Origin: Falciphora oryzae | Taxonomy: Eukaryota; Ascomycota; Sordariomycetes; Magnaporthales; Magnaporthaceae | Reading direction: 5' to 3' | DNA length: 64,000 nt | NCBI GenBank assembly: GCA_000733355.1 | Contig: JNVV01000062.1 | Span: forward strand, 64,440 to 128,439 | Part shown: one piece after another, positions 1-12,490 of the stretch | How positions within the stretch are numbered: the stretch's first letter is position 1 | Layout: each line of letters starts with the position of its first letter | The notes under the pieces: model-generated | Databases searched by the model: none | Told to the model about the DNA's origin: nothing | What the model saw: the letters and a program-made list of their open reading frames with translations, nothing else | Translations under genes and position numbers: made by a program

Positions 1-1
1 G

Positions 2-921
2 ATTACGAACGAGCTCGGCCTGGAATGGATCCGGTATTTCGATAAACACATTGCAGCTTATTTTACGGGGTTACATCGTTTGTTAGTGCTGGATGGCTAC
101 GAAAGCTACTATTTAACGGATTTCGAGCTTTATTGCCAAGAATATAACATTATTACGCTTTGCATGCTTCCGCATTCGTTTCATTTCTTTTAGCCGCTTG
201 ACGTTGGGTGCTTTAGCCCAATGAAAAAGGCGTACGGTCGATAAATCGAAAACCTAATAAGGTCGTACGTTAATTACGTGATTAAAGTCGAGTTCCTTTC
301 GGCGTTTAAAGCGGCATTTTTTGCTTCTATAACTAAGGAAAATATCCAAAGAGGTTTCCGAAGGGCTGGCCTTATTCCTTTTAATCCGGATTTGGTTTTG
401 GAAAAGCTGGATGTGAAGTTACGGACTTTAACCCCTTTAAGGACGCCTTTAAACGATCCCGAACTTTGGATTTCCAAAACGCCCCGGATAGCTAGGGAAG
501 CAATTTCGCAATCCGAATACATTAAAACTCGGATTTCCAATTACTAGGGCAGCTTTCTAACATCTATGCTAGCGGCTGTGGACCAGTTTGCGAAAGGGGC
601 TAAGGTAATTATGCATCGGGTTAACCTTTTAAAGGAAGAGTGTTTTAGGTTACGAAGGGCGAACGAAGTATTAAGCAAACGCCGGAGGGCTAAAAAAACA
701 CGTGTCCGATTTGGAAGGTTACTTACTATCAACGAGGTACGAGATGTTTTGGACCAATAGGAGCTGGATGGATAGTTATAGTAAAAAATGCGCGATTATA
801 GGGGTCAAAAAAGGAGGGCGACGACGATTCGTCGGCGATGTGGCACTTGCGGCAAAACCGGACACAATGCGCGTACTTGTTAGGAAGAAGTAGAAATGTC
901 CGATGTATATAGTTCTGAGTA
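2..921 (+). pseudogene. pogo/Fot1-like transposase, C-terminal part, decayed
   Basis: This frame continues from the left edge of the window and matches the end of the DDE domain of fungal pogo-family transposases: LVLDGY, then a degenerate PHSFHFF and PLDVGCFSP, the usual order of the last catalytic block. The protein then runs through a basic stretch (KRRRAKKTRVRFGR) to a zinc knuckle at about 839-880, CGTCGKTGHNARTC, typical of these transposases. All of it is in one frame apart from in-frame TAG and TAA codons, for example where glutamine precedes PLDVG. That fits RIP. The N-terminal DNA-binding part lies outside the window. The enzyme would have cut and pasted its own element; this copy cannot. 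Confidence 0.8.
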
Positions 922-986
922 GTTTGAATGGATTCCTGGCGTTGTTGGGTTGGTATGCGCGTCGATTGTCGAATGGTTGAATTTGG

Positions 987-1031
987 GTGCGCCATTCGCT
1001 GATGTGCGCCATTCATTGATGAACTACGTTA
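987..1031 (+). repeat. Terminal repeat of pogo-like element, copy 1
   Basis: Two imperfect 17-base units beginning GTGCGCCATTC are followed by GAACTACGTTA. The block lies just after the transposase remnant and looks like the right terminal inverted repeat of that element, with a TA at its outer edge. It is a mutated version of the block at 1287-1331, with C-to-T changes. Confidence 0.6.
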
Positions 1032-1188
1032 TAGTAAATCTAAATTAATTTTTTCAGATTTTTATTTTTACTTTTTTAAAGTTAGTTTTGCAAAATTGTA
1101 AAAAATTCACAGTGTTTTACACAGTGTTTGAAACTAACCTTAAAAAGGAAATAATAAAAATCTGAAAAAATTAATTTAGATTTATTAC
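1031..1188. mobile_element. Hairpin MITE, about 155 bp
   Basis: The two halves are inverted copies. The left arm begins TAAATCTAAATTAATTTTTT near 1035, and the right arm ends with its complement near 1184, so most of the element folds into one long hairpin with a short centre around ACAGTGTTTTACACAGTGTT. It has no coding capacity, is very A/T-rich and sits beside TA dinucleotides, as for Tc1/mariner-type MITEs. It lies between two copies of a pogo terminal repeat. Confidence 0.6.
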
Positions 1189-1286
1189 ATAATTAAATAT
1201 AACTGTTTAAATTTTAGTAGAATTTAGCTGCAAATTGAGCGAGTTATTTAATCGAAAAAAAACGCTGTTTAATATGCATTTTTCAA

Positions 1287-1331
1287 GTGCGCCACTCGCT
1301 TGTGTGCGCCACTCGCTTGTGAACCACGTTA
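1287..1331 (+). repeat. Terminal repeat of pogo-like element, copy 2
   Basis: A perfect tandem pair of the 17-mer GTGCGCCACTCGCTTGT (1287-1303 and 1304-1320) is followed by GAACCACGTTA. It is the less mutated sister of 987-1031 and in the same orientation. It marks the end of a second, mostly lost pogo-like copy or a deletion derivative. Duplicated subterminal units are likely transposase binding sites. Confidence 0.55.
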
Positions 1332-1488
1332 ATTAACAGTTAAAAATTTGTTTTTATTAAGTTTTGCAAAAATTACATCAGATTTAAATTTGGAAAAAAC
1401 CGTCGGTTTATAGCTTTTGTATGGAAAAAACAAAAAACACCTTTACCACCAAACACGCCCTTATTATAATAAAGTAGGTCCGTCCATC

Positions 1489-1656
1489 ATTTGGGTGTTT
1501 TAATTTTTGAAACGGATTAAGTATCATCCTCAAACACTGCCCAAAGAGTTGATTTCCAGCTCAGTAACAAAGACAGCGAGTACCAGGTTATATCGATACC
1601 GGCCTTTGAACTCTAGGCCTACCGAACGGTTGCATCGTTAAGACACGCCCCGAAAC
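1489..1656. repeat. Dispersed repeat, copy A (partner at 20128-20298)
   Basis: About 165 bases from TTTGGGTGTTT to the CCCGAAA region match 20128-20298 in the same orientation, sharing blocks such as ACCAGGTTATATCGATACCG. Most differences are C/G in the other copy and T/A here, as expected from RIP. No protein is recognisable. It may be a fragment of an old transposon or a duplicated promoter region. Confidence 0.6.
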
Positions 1657-2233
1657 ATTAATGTACCTACATGCTTTTCCAGCGCATTTTCCACGCCACC
1701 TACGGAATAACGTGGTTGCGAAAGAATAGTCTTTAAGCTTGATGTGACGTAGCGGTAATGAGTACCTAATTTATAGTGCCTATCCGGTGCCCGAGTTCGA
1801 TTCCGGCTGTTGGTTCCGAGTAATTTTCCACCCACCGTTCCAGCAGTTCTAAGGCCTGGAACAGGTGGTGGAAGGGGCCCACTTTTTTATTAGCTGGGAT
1901 TTTCACAACCTAGCCTTGCAGAATCAACAAGCCTTGTTTAGCAAACATTTCTAATTTTCTGAACAAGCCTTGTACACCTCTACAGGTCTTGTTGGACACC
2001 TTTCATTTCCGAGACGGTGCTACCTAGATGGTAGCACAGCATCCATACCGGCCTTTTGTCGGTAGAATTACCCCTCTTCCAGATAATATGTGCTCTTCCA
2101 AGGGATGACCCCGGCCCCCTCCAAACCTCAACACCAACATCCAATATTTGAGCCCAAACCCGGCCTTCGTTGACGTTCGATCAAAGAGCTTACTGCTATA
2201 GATCTATTCCCGTTAACCATTCAATCCAGTATA
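1657..2233. other. Intergenic, upstream of HET gene
   Basis: I see no gene here. The stretch is less A/T-rich than the transposon remnants to its left and presumably holds the promoter and leader of the HET-domain gene that starts at 2234. Confidence 0.4.
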
Positions 2234-3230
2234 ATGGAAGCAGCTCGCCAGTATCTCGCATCTGGTAGGCACGGCCGCTATGGTATTGTGCCAGTCCGTG
2301 CCGCCCATACCATTGAGCCCAGCCAACCTGGGCACTCTTTTTCGCCCAAGCCCAGCACTTCGGACTACCGGCTTTGTGGAACATGTGTGCAATTAGACAT
2401 GGAACACCTGCGGGAGCTCAGCGCCACGGGCGACCACGGTGGCACGCTTCTGAACCACAGGCTTGGCGGTATTTACAAGAACCGCGAGATATGCGACCTG
2501 TGTTGCGTCATGGACCAGGCCATCAAAGACTATAGGGATACCGGACTTCATCCTCTCTGGGAATTCCCGCCACAATTTGTCATGGGATTTTATTCGGCCC
2601 TTCCAGATGACGCCAGAGTCCTCCTTCGGCTCCATTGCCTTGGCGGGCGCAGTTTTACCTGGTTTGGGGATGAAAGCTGGCGACGGAACTCCACATACGA
2701 TCCCTGGAACCCAGGCTTTGCTATCGAAATCCTCGCGGAGGTCTCATCTGATCCCAAAAACCCAGAATTTCTACTCACTGGGATGATCAGCTTGTATCTC
2801 CGAGACGCCAAGCCAGGTATTTTCAAATCCCGCTATTGCTTCAAGATTTCCTTTCGGAGACCCAATCGGGATGTTTGAATAACAACTTCAATGAAAATGA
2901 CACAGAAGACGAAATCTCCCATATCGTCCCAAAACGCGCAAAAACCTCTCCAGATTCCGAAGAGACTATGCGCACAATAAAGTCCTGGTTGGATGTGTGC
3001 ACCAGGAGCCACGGAACTTGCAAAGCAACGCGGAGACACCAAGCACCGCCACGGCTGATTGAAGTCTCGCCAGATCACAGCCTGGTCCGGTTGGTAGAAT
3101 CGAATAATCTCCAGGAGCCGTTTTGCGCCCTGAGTTATTGCTGGGGAAACGTCGAATGCCTTACCACATCAAGGTCCAACTACCATGCTCTCCTCCAACG
3201 GATCCCTGTGGAGAAACTATGCCTTACTAT
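2234..3230 (+). pseudogene. HET-domain (heterokaryon incompatibility) gene, 5' half
   Basis: HET-domain proteins act in fungal non-self recognition and trigger cell death when incompatible strains fuse. This half starts at ATG 2234. It has two CxxC pairs (CGTC about residue 50, CDLC about residue 85), then a linker, then the first HET motifs: PPRLIEV and FCALSYCWG near 3120-3150, then IP and L..T. The frame changes near 2816-2850. A GT-AG removal there would be only about 29 bases, so a small indel or an unusual intron is likely. At 3230 a Mutator-like element interrupts the gene; the rest of the HET domain resumes at 13991. The half on its own would make a truncated protein with a foreign tail ending at 3414. 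Confidence 0.8.
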
Positions 3231-3289
3231 GGGAGTGTCTATCCAGCCCCTGCGTTTGGCTATTTGGCCCCAAGATAGTGGATCCACTG
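3231..3289 (+). repeat. MULE left terminal inverted repeat
   Basis: The first 59 bases pair with the complement of 13932-13990. The identical core covers TGTCTATCCAGCCCCTGCGT and the next 25 bases through CCCCAAGAT. The outer few bases differ by one indel and a few substitutions follow the core. Confidence 0.9.
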
Positions 3290-3515
3290 TGCGGATTATA
3301 ATTAGATTCGACTTTTCATGTATTTCCCACCCAAATAATCCCTGCTCCCGAATCCCCGGATGTACCGATCAAAGCGCTACGGTCTATCGCCTAACTCCTT
3401 ACTTTTCCAATTAAGATTTTCCCCCACAACAACGCATGCACAACAACAACAACCCTCCGTACCGCCTTTTTGAAGCTATTCCCACGCACCCACGCACGCT
3501 AACAACGCTATCGCT

Positions 3516-5940
3516 ATGGAGTTCCCTGCTACTTACGCGACCGCCGACGAGGCTACGGCCGCTTTAAAAAGCCAGGCGCACGCTGCAGGCTACGAGATAA
3601 TCCTCCGGGACAAGTACGTCGGCGCTGACGGCGTCGTTTTTTGCGTTCGATTCCGGTGCGGGAGAGGCCGTTCCGTGGCCTCCTCGGCCTTGCCCGCCAC
3701 CTATAAGAATAAACGTTGGCGGACGGCGACTAAGATGACAGGCTGCCTTTTCCGCACGAGTATTAAGCGCTTGAATACGGGCAAATGGGTCGTCGAGCTT
3801 CCGAGCGGAGATTACAACCATGATCTTGCCGATTTTTTAGCCTCGTTTTTTGCCTACCGGCGAAGCAATTTCGAAAAGCATAAGCAACGGATATTGCCTT
3901 TTTGGAGGGCCGGCGCGCGCCTTAAAGCGATTATCGCGGCCTTGGAGGAGGAGGCAAAGGAGATAGGCCGGCCCGTTGCCTTTACCTATAAGGATTTCGT
4001 TAATTGCCTGCAAATCTATCGGCGAAAGGAGCTTAAAGGCAGAACCCCAATTGCGTGGCTTTACGACGTAATCCCCTTTTTTCCTTTTGCTATCGCTTTC
4101 CCTATTAAAATATATGCTAACCTATATATCCTAATAGCAATTAAATAATCCCGCTAATTACTTTTATCGAAATTTCCGCAACGAATAAGGCCGCGTTTTG
4201 TGCCTTTTTATCGCGCCCAAATCGGCCTTCCCTTTCTATCGATCCGCCCCTAACCTCCTCGCTTTCGATTGCACTTATAAAACGAACCGATTTAACTTTC
4301 CCCTGCTTAATATTTGCGGTATTTTGCTTTATAAACGAAGCTTTTTTTTAGCTGCGGCGTTCGTTAACGCGGAAAAGGAAAAACAATATCGTTGGGCACT
4401 CCGGGTGCTGGGAGAGTATTTGCAAAAGGAGGACCTACCGTACCTAAAATTCGTGATTACGGATCGAGAGTTGGCCCTAATTAACGCCTTTAAACGCAAC
4501 GCCGGCTTCTATTTAGTGCCACGTATCCTTTGCCGTTAGCACGTTAATATAAACGTGCTCGCCAAAACCAAGCGCTTTTTCCCGCCCGCCCAAAGGCAGG
4601 CTGACGGCTCGATCGAGCGGCACCCTCGTTTTTAGTCGTTTTTGCAAGCGTGGAACGATTTTTTGGCCTTACCTACGGAAGCGGTTTACGAAAAGCGTTT
4701 GAAAGATTTCCAAAGGCCCGGTAAATACGCGGAGGGCGCTATGCTTTATACCGTAAGCACGTGGCTTAATCCTTATAAGGAACAACTCGTGGGCGCCTGG
4801 GTTAACGCCTTACGGTACTACGGATACCGCACAACCTCGATCGTTAAGTCCCTTTACGCCGGCATAAAAACCTTTATCAATAAAGCCGGCGGCGACCTGG
4901 CAACGGTTTATAAAAGGTTGCGCCTTTATTGGAGGACCTAGGCGAGTACTGTCGAGTTATTGCGAGCAACCCAGTTTAATAAAATGCCGTTTAGCTATAA
5001 AATAGTGCTATTTTTTACGGTAAGGACTCTTTTTGTGCACTAAGCCCTCCGCCTCGTTAAGATAGAAAAGTCGGCGATCCCCGATCAGCCTCGCAGTAAC
5101 CGGTGGGATCTGCCACCGCTTACGCCGGGCAACGGCCTATGCGATTGCACGATTACGGCAACCCACGGCCTGCCCTGCCGCTACGTTGTTTTCCGCCATT
5201 TGCAGGAAGATCTGCCGTTGGAGATTACCCAATTCGATCCTTTTTGGTGGTGGCACCCTTATGAGGGACAGGGAGCCAACGAGGTAAGCCCTGCTTCCTT
5301 TAACGACGAAGGACATTTATCGCCACCTCCGCCACCGCCTGGACCTATAGATCCGTTGGTTATCCGGAATAAGGGCAGGCCTAAGGGCTCGATCGCAATA
5401 GGGCCGGGGGCTAACTTAATAAGGCGGTTGCCAAATGCCTACGAGATTGCGGGCCTCGAGGAGGCCCGGGATGCTTTGCCGCCCTTAACGGCCCCCTTTG
5501 CAGTAGGCAGGGCCCTTGTTAGCAGGGGATCTTCCCTGGCACGTAACGAGGCCCCCACGTCGTCTGCCCCTGAACTGGGCCTGCTTAAACCCGGGCCCGA
5601 GTTACGCCCTGCTAATTTGGCAGGGCGCGCCTCCGCCGTTGACCTGACAAGGTTAAGCCGACCCCCAGCCTTAAAGGATCTCTCCCACCCCCTCGATCTC
5701 TACGAACCAGGCACGGCCGCATTACGGCGCTTAGCACGCCTTTTTGCCCGCCTCGCCGACGAGGTTGACGACGAGGTACTTGAGGCCGCGTTTTCGCAAA
5801 TGACGCTTCCAGATAATGAATATAACGATATTCCGGTAATAAACGAGGGGGATTTTGACCGTATAGTTGAAGAGGCGCTTTTACAGGCTAAATTGGGCGC
5901 CCAGGAGACCCAGGAATGCATTGTTGTTGAAGCCTTTTAG
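3516..5940 (+). pseudogene. MULE transposase with FAR1-type N-terminus and SWIM finger
   Basis: The frame starts at ATG 3516. One intron, 4068-4137, has donor GTAATC, branch TGCTAAC and acceptor AATAG, and joins the two frames at WLYD / QLNN. The protein would be 784 residues. Order: FAR1-like DNA-binding region (residues about 20-100), MULE catalytic domain with LLAFDCTYKTN and VITDREL aspartates, a CR[W]HVN motif, and a SWIM finger CDCTITATHGLPCRY near 5150. The SWIM histidine after CR has become tyrosine. A proline/leucine-rich tail follows, ending QECIVVEAF. Five in-frame TAA/TAG codons sit where Gln or Trp is expected (4188, 4537, 4633, 4939 and 5041 regions), so RIP has inactivated it lightly. 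It would have moved the element in the nucleus. Confidence 0.9.
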
Positions 5941-5971
5941 AAGATGACTTTGAGCATAAAAAGATTATTAC

Positions 5972-6271
5972 TGTTGGATTGCACTGGCCTGTGCAGGCAA
6001 TCGGCAGAGCTCAGAAAGGGCCGGATCCTCCTGTCCCGTGATCTCTGATCACGGGATCCGAGGACCCGCAAGCCCGCGGAGGTTGGGAGCAGGGGAGGGC
6101 CCCTTTGGTAATCTGGATCGTGTATATATAGCCTCCCTTCTACTCCCTCTCTGGCAGATAGATTCCTCTCCTCTGTATGCACAAGAATAAATTGATCCTC
6201 TGATATAAAGGATCATTGTTCACCTTCTTTGGAAATCTCCGAACCCAACAAAAGTACCACTCCTACCAACA
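5972..6271 (+). repeat. Copia copy 1, 5' LTR
   Basis: 300 bases, TGTTGGATTG to CTACCAACA. It contains a palindrome around TCCCGTGATC...GATCACGGGA and a TATATATAG box near 6122 that is a plausible promoter. The two LTRs differ almost only by transitions. Confidence 0.95.
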
Positions 6272-6322
6272 CTAATCAGTATTGCCCCAAAGCAATACAG
6301 AGAAGCAAGGTAAAGGGTCCCT

Positions 6323-6560
6323 TTGGAAACCCCGACCTATCCTGCAGGCCAAAGCGGTTTCCGACTGGATCTGGAGCAAAAAACCCCCAATCTCCCGCTC
6401 GGTAGCGCATTCAAAGAAAACCGGCAAAACTCTCCTAAAAACCCCGACCTGTCCGGCAAGCTCGAGCGGTTTCCGGTTAAAAGATTTAACGATTTTCGCG
6501 GAAGGCGTTGCGTAATCCCCGGAAACCCCGACCTATCCTGCAGGCTCGAGCGGCTTTTGG
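6323..6560 (+). repeat. Three leader repeats in copia copy 1
   Basis: Three copies of a unit built on CCCCGACCTATCCTGCAGG followed by an AGCGG(C/T)TTT motif occur near 6330, 6440 and 6525, upstream of gag. In copia copy 2 the same units are less altered and contain an inverted repeat GACCTGC/GCAGGTC, so each could form a small hairpin. The role is unknown: packaging, dimerisation and translation control are possibilities. Confidence 0.6.
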
Positions 6561-6599
6561 ATCAAAAAATCACCCCAAGCAATATCGCTTGCCAACCCC

Positions 6600-9500
6600 C
6601 GATAACATATCCGGATTAACCAACCCGGACGATAACGAGCGCAAAAAGCAAAAGATTTTGGATTAGGAGCTCCTAAACGCACTTAAGGACTTTAGTCTGC
6701 CGAAAACTATCCTCGCCGTATGCGATCTACAATTTTACAACGAGCAGAACTTTACGCTAGGATACTTACCAAACAACGCATCCAACGAGCGCCGAAACAC
6801 TTGGATCATTAAAACGATAATCGCAAACAAACCATACAAAAGCGAAAACCTATTTGCTACTTACCTCAAAAACTTTAAAGGATGAACCCAGCAATACTTT
6901 AAAGATATTGATATCCGGATTACACGAGCGTTTAAAGCCTTTTTAACAAAAAAAAGGATCACCTTCCCAGGCTATACAACGCTCAAAATTACCATCCGTT
7001 TCGCAAAACTCATTACAAAAACAGCGGTACAAAACGCGGCGATCGAAAAAACATAAAACCCCCAATTTCCCAATCACAAAACGAACGTAAAAACCGAAAC
7101 CAATCAACTGGCCGAAGCCTTTACTTCGGACCAACCCCTTCAATTACCGCCCTTTTTAAACCCCAAACGGTTAACAAACGAAATACCGATTTCGCAATCC
7201 CATAAACCAAATCGCGGTAATCCTACGACGGGTGGAACTAGCCCATAGCTAAATTTGCCGACCCAACTTTAGGCAACCCTACCACTGCTTCGACAACTAA
7301 AAGAAAAAAGGTTTACAAATTACAACGATTTCGGTAACCCTTTCCAAAAACAGACGAAACCCACGGCCGCGGCGGTCAGCCATAAACGCCACCACCAGGC
7401 GTACTTGGAAGCCTAGGCGCGGCTAACCGACGGAATAACGCGCTAACGATTACGCCTCGAAACCCCAATGCCAGCCCGGTACGAAACAACACCTCCACCA
7501 CTATCTAACTACCGGAAGCTCCCACCGGTTAAAATCCCTAATGCTATAATCGATACGAGCATAATAAAGGCGTTTAAATAAGTATAGGATAAAAAGCATA
7601 GCTACACAAAGGAATAGTACGATATCCTCGATAATAAGGTCCTATTTTTCACGGACACATGCGAAATGCTTGGGATTCCCCTTCCACAACTCCATACGCT
7701 TTTCCCATTAACCTTACGGGGCCGTATTGCTTGATACTTTACCTTTAAGATAAGTAAAGGTTATACCTTTAAAGCGATTTACCTAGCCTTCTAAAAGCAT
7801 TTCGACACTAAGGTTAACAAACAACAATACTACACAAATTGGAGCTCGATCACCTTCCAAACTGTACGTTTTAAAAGCGGAAACGCAGATAAATCCAATA
7901 TAAAAGTATTGCAAATCCTGCTCGATAAATTCCAAATTTGCCAACGAGCATTAGGACCTGCTTACTAAAAAGATCACTAGCTCGTAACAAGCACCATCCG
8001 TATAATCCAAGGAATTCCTAAGCTAAAAATGGCCCTTTCCAAACCCGAAAAAACCTTTAAAGGCTTGGCCTCCCAGTTTAAAAGCACGATGCAAATGGAA
8101 AAAAACGTTAGTATATTAGGCATCCATTTTGTGGAACGACGATTCGGAAACGCTACTCGCCCCGATTACCGCACAAGCATTCGAAACAACTTCCGATCCG
8201 GAAAACCCGGGAAGCGAAAGCTAAAGTGCTGGACGTGCGGCAAACTAGGATACCGTTCTAAAAATTACACGCCCAAAGAACAAAAGCAAGCCAAAAAGCT
8301 GTAGAAACGAAGGCGAAAAGCTCGCGGCGAGCCAAGGAAAGGGTACAAATAATTCTTCGCAATTTACGAATTTAATAGCAGCGACGAGGAAGACTAGGAA
8401 ACCGCGTTTAAAAATACCCCCGATTATACAACGGATAACGAATATAATTTAGTAAATACCCATTTTATAACACTAGCTACGGTAATATACTTCGCTAATA
8501 AAGCTTTCCTATACCGCCTTTACGGTACCAAAACGCCGAATTTAAATAAAAAGGAACCCACGGTACTAATAAAGCAGGTACTTGTCCAATACATGCTTAT
8601 AACCACCGACAAATGGTACGGCATCATCCCCGACACCGGCGCGGTAGAAGTATCAACTGCCGAAACGACCCAATTCCAAACTTTGTAACGCTATTTGCCT
8701 AATTTTTTTTTAGATACCACCAGGAAGAAAAAACGCGTGCGCTTTGGATCCGGAAAAGCCATTTCCAGCATAAGAAAAATCATCCTACCGACCCCGATAG
8801 GCACTATTACATTCCATATAATGCCTACGCCAACCCCGTTCCTCCTTTGCATCGACGATATGGATACGTTCGAGGTATACCTTAATAACACCCGCAACGA
8901 GCTAATAACCAAGCAAGGCAAGCGCGTTCCAATTATAAAACGCTACGGCTACCCTTAATTCTTTCTAAACGAAATTAGCTACGTTACGATAAGCATTTCG
9001 TTTATAATAAAACCAAAAAGCGTAAAAGCAACGTATTTTACGGAAGCTAAGCTTAAACGCGTTCACAAACGCTTTAAGCACCCCTTTATCGAACGACTTT
9101 GGACTGTTTTCCAACGAACTGGCTACGAAACTAATCGCAACGCTTTGGAAATAATTAAACGCGTATGCCATTTCTACCAAATCAAAGCACCCGCACAATA
9201 ACGGTTCCGGTTCACGCTTAAAAAAAACATCGATTTTAACTATAAAATTGTCGTTAACGTAATATATCTAAACGGCAAACCAATATTTTATATAATCGAT
9301 ACGAACATAGCATTTAACGCCGCAACGTTCCTAAAGGACATAAGCGCAAAAAAAACTTAGGAAGCTTTCAAACGCTGCTGGTTGGATACTTATTTGGGGC
9401 CCCCAAACGTTATATCTTACGACGTAGGTACTAACTTTATAACGAACGAATTCCAAACGGAAACAAAGCTTTTTGGGATTACCTACAACCAAATCCCGAT

Positions 9501-12063
9501 CGAAACGCATTAATTAATAAGTAAGGTGGAAAAATACTACGGACTACTCCGCTAAGCTTACGAAATAATCCGGAAGGAATGCCTTGATTTGCACCCCGAT
9601 TCCGTGCTTTAAAAAGCTATCAAAGCCATAAACGATACGGTAGGACCTAACGGCCTTATCCTTACGCTGCTCGTTTTCGAAGTAATGCTACGTATTAATA
9701 ACAACTTTCCCCCAACAAAAAGCCAGGTTTAAAAAGCGGTAGCGATTACCAAAGCTATAGGAGAGCTCCGAAAGCTCCATGCCAAACGCAAAGTATAAAA
9801 CGCCCTGAACACGCGCAACGGGCCGAACACGAAAAACACTTTGCCCAACGCGCTAGCTCTAAAAACAAAAATGTTAATGCATAAGGAAAACGGCGAATAA
9901 AAAGGACCGTATAAAATCCTTTAGGTAGCAAATAACGAAGTAACGATCGAAACTGTCAACGGCCTTTCAACGTTCCGGAACATTGCTTGTAAGCCATACC
10001 ACAAAGCGTAAAAGCAGGAAATTGCAATAACGGAAAAGCAACCAGCTCCGTTCGAATATCCACTACAAACGGAACCAAAACGGAAAAGGAGACCGTTAAA
10101 GGTTACGAAAACAATGGCGGCAAACGCGTCCAGCGATAGCAAAGCCTTTTCCGAAATCGAAATTGCACCCCCACCCGTACCCGCTAGGCCCGGTAAACCA
10201 CGGAAAGCACTTGCCCAAAAAGCACCGGCACTAACGGTACCTAAGGCACCAGCCCCTAGACGACGAGGACGACCCCCGCGCTAAACAGCAACGGCATTCC
10301 TAGCTTAAAAAGAAAAAAAATCCCTACGTTTGGCGCTTTAATACCGACAAAAAGGCAAAATCAAAGCTCCCGGACGCCTATTTGAAGAATCCGACTGGCT
10401 TAAAATCGAAGCACTTTTTGCCGCCGGAGTGATTAAACCGATTAAACTAAACGGCATTGGTAGCGCGAAAATTTTTAGGTCCCGCTTTGTTAAAGAAATT
10501 AAAGGCACTAATTCGATCCCTTATGAGAAATCGAAATTTGTAGTGCAAAAATATAGCGATTGGAAAAAGAAAAGCCTTTTTACCCAATCCCTAACGATTA
10601 TGCGATGCAGCTAACGCCTAATCCTCGCGCTTAGCCCGTCCTTTATAGAATAAAGCTTTATGCTAATAATCAAAAACATCAGCCAAACGTACACCCAATC
10701 CGAAACAAAGCTGCAAAGGGAGGTTATTTTGCGCCTTCCTAAAGAATTGGAATATCGGTACCTAAAGGGCACGGCCCTTCAACTGATCAAACCGCTTTAC
10801 GGATTAGCCGAGGCAAGGCTGCATTGGTTCGTCACGTACTAGAGGCATTATAAAGAACGATTGGATTATTCCACTTCGGAATATAATCCGTATTTGTTTA
10901 TTTTAAAAATCGGCTAAAGCTTTGGAATAGTTGGCATATAAACCAATAACATTTTAAACTTAAACAACGCCGAATTTATGCAAAAGGAGGAAATAGCGTT
11001 TTAGGAAGCCGGGTTTAAAGCGAAACCAAAATCGATCCTATACCCCGGAAACGAAGGCAATTTTAACGGATGCAAGATTTTGGTTAGACAAAACGCTGTT
11101 ACTATGCAGCAAAAAGGACAAGCAAATCGTTTAAAGCTGGTAACTACGGGATTAGATGATACCTAATAGCAATACGTCGTATAACGCGCACGAAAAGCAT
11201 ATGTAAGCTCGATATGCCAGCTAGAAGCCGCTTTCGACTACTTTATGACTGCATAAGCTAAAGATCCTATAAACACAAACGTATTTAAGCTTAACAAAAG
11301 GATCTAATAGCAAATCGACAACGCAAACAAAGGCTTAAACTACGTGCAATTAAATCTATAAACAACCAGCTTATATGTATTTGTAAACGGGTCCTTCGCT
11401 AATAACTAGGACCTTAATTCACAAATCGGCTTTATAATCGTTTTAAATAACGAAAAAGCTACAAAGCAAAAAAATAGCTTCCGGGTTACCGGCAACATCC
11501 TGCACTGGAACTCCGTAAAATATAAAAGGGTTATAAAAAGCGTTTTAGCGAGCGAAATTTACGGCATGGTTAACGGCTTCGATACCGGCTATATCCTAAA
11601 AACAACGCTCGCAACGATTTATAAAAAGATAAATCTGCCCCCTTGCAAATTAATCATTTGCACCAACAGCTTTTCGCTTTACCAATGCTTTATTTAATTT
11701 GGAACTACTACGGAAAAACGCCTTATAATAAATATTATAGCTTTCCGCGAATCCTACGAAACGCGCGAAATCGACGAAATCAAATAGATCGCAGGGGCAA
11801 ATAACCCGGCCAACGCTATAACAAAAAAGCTGCTAAATAAAGCTTTAAAAAACCTTATAAGCAGCAATTTAACTACCGTAAAAGTGGAAAAATAGGTAAA
11901 GCGGGATTACAAATAAAAAAAAGCTAAAGAATGCATACAAAATCGTTTTCCATAATACCAAAACGCCAAAATCCCTAAAAACAACGCAAAAATCGACAAA
12001 ACAAAAATGCTTAAATCAAAAAAGCAACAAACGACTATAACGAAACAACAAACGATTTTATAA
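6600..12063 (+). pseudogene. Copia copy 1 Gag-Pol polyprotein, heavily interrupted
   Basis: One frame (frame of 10429 and 10660) runs the whole length. Gag occupies about 6600-8400 and has a degraded zinc knuckle CWTCGKLGYRSKNYT, in which His and Cys have become Tyr. The protease region is near 8610 (WYGIIPDTGAVEVSTA). Then come the pre-integrase and integrase (about 8950-9750), a proline-rich linker, reverse transcriptase (KSKFVVQKYSDW near 10530, LIKPLYGLAEARLHW near 10790) and RNase H (near 11370-11900), ending at TAA 12061. Dozens of TAA/TAG stops follow the RIP pattern. The enzymes would have copied element RNA into DNA and integrated it; none can be made intact. Confidence 0.9.
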
Positions 12064-12490
12064 CCAAACTTTTTCCAAATATCCCATCAAACTTTCCTTT
12101 ACTCCTCCTTCTTGTTATTTTTGCCATTTCCCAACCAAACAGCTTCGTATATCCTCAAAACGGCCGCGCGGCCCGCCGCCTTCCGCTCTAATCGCGTTAT
12201 TATTAAAAAGTCGGCATTAGCATCCTCCTAATCCCTATCCTTAACCGTTAGCTACAGTATGCATTTGATAGTAATACGCCACTTATTAAAGGTTTAAGGA
12301 TTATAAAAAAACACGTTAGCAAACGCACCTAAAGCACTAAATTAAAAGAACAAACTTACCTTTTTATCGCGATTATCGCGACCCCATTCCATTATAAACT
12401 TAAGCGCCGGACGCAACGCGATTAAAGGATTAGAAAATAATTAAAACGAATTTTAAAAAAAATGTGGGAAAATCGAAATGCTTACATGGG

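Noticed and set aside
2816..2844. A 29-base GT-AG intron in the HET gene
   Set aside because: Too short for normal splicing in filamentous fungi; an indel or a different intron is more likely.
5937..6182. 81-codon minus-strand frame in the copia LTR
   Set aside because: Recurs at 50232 and 57816 only because it is LTR sequence; no conserved protein features.
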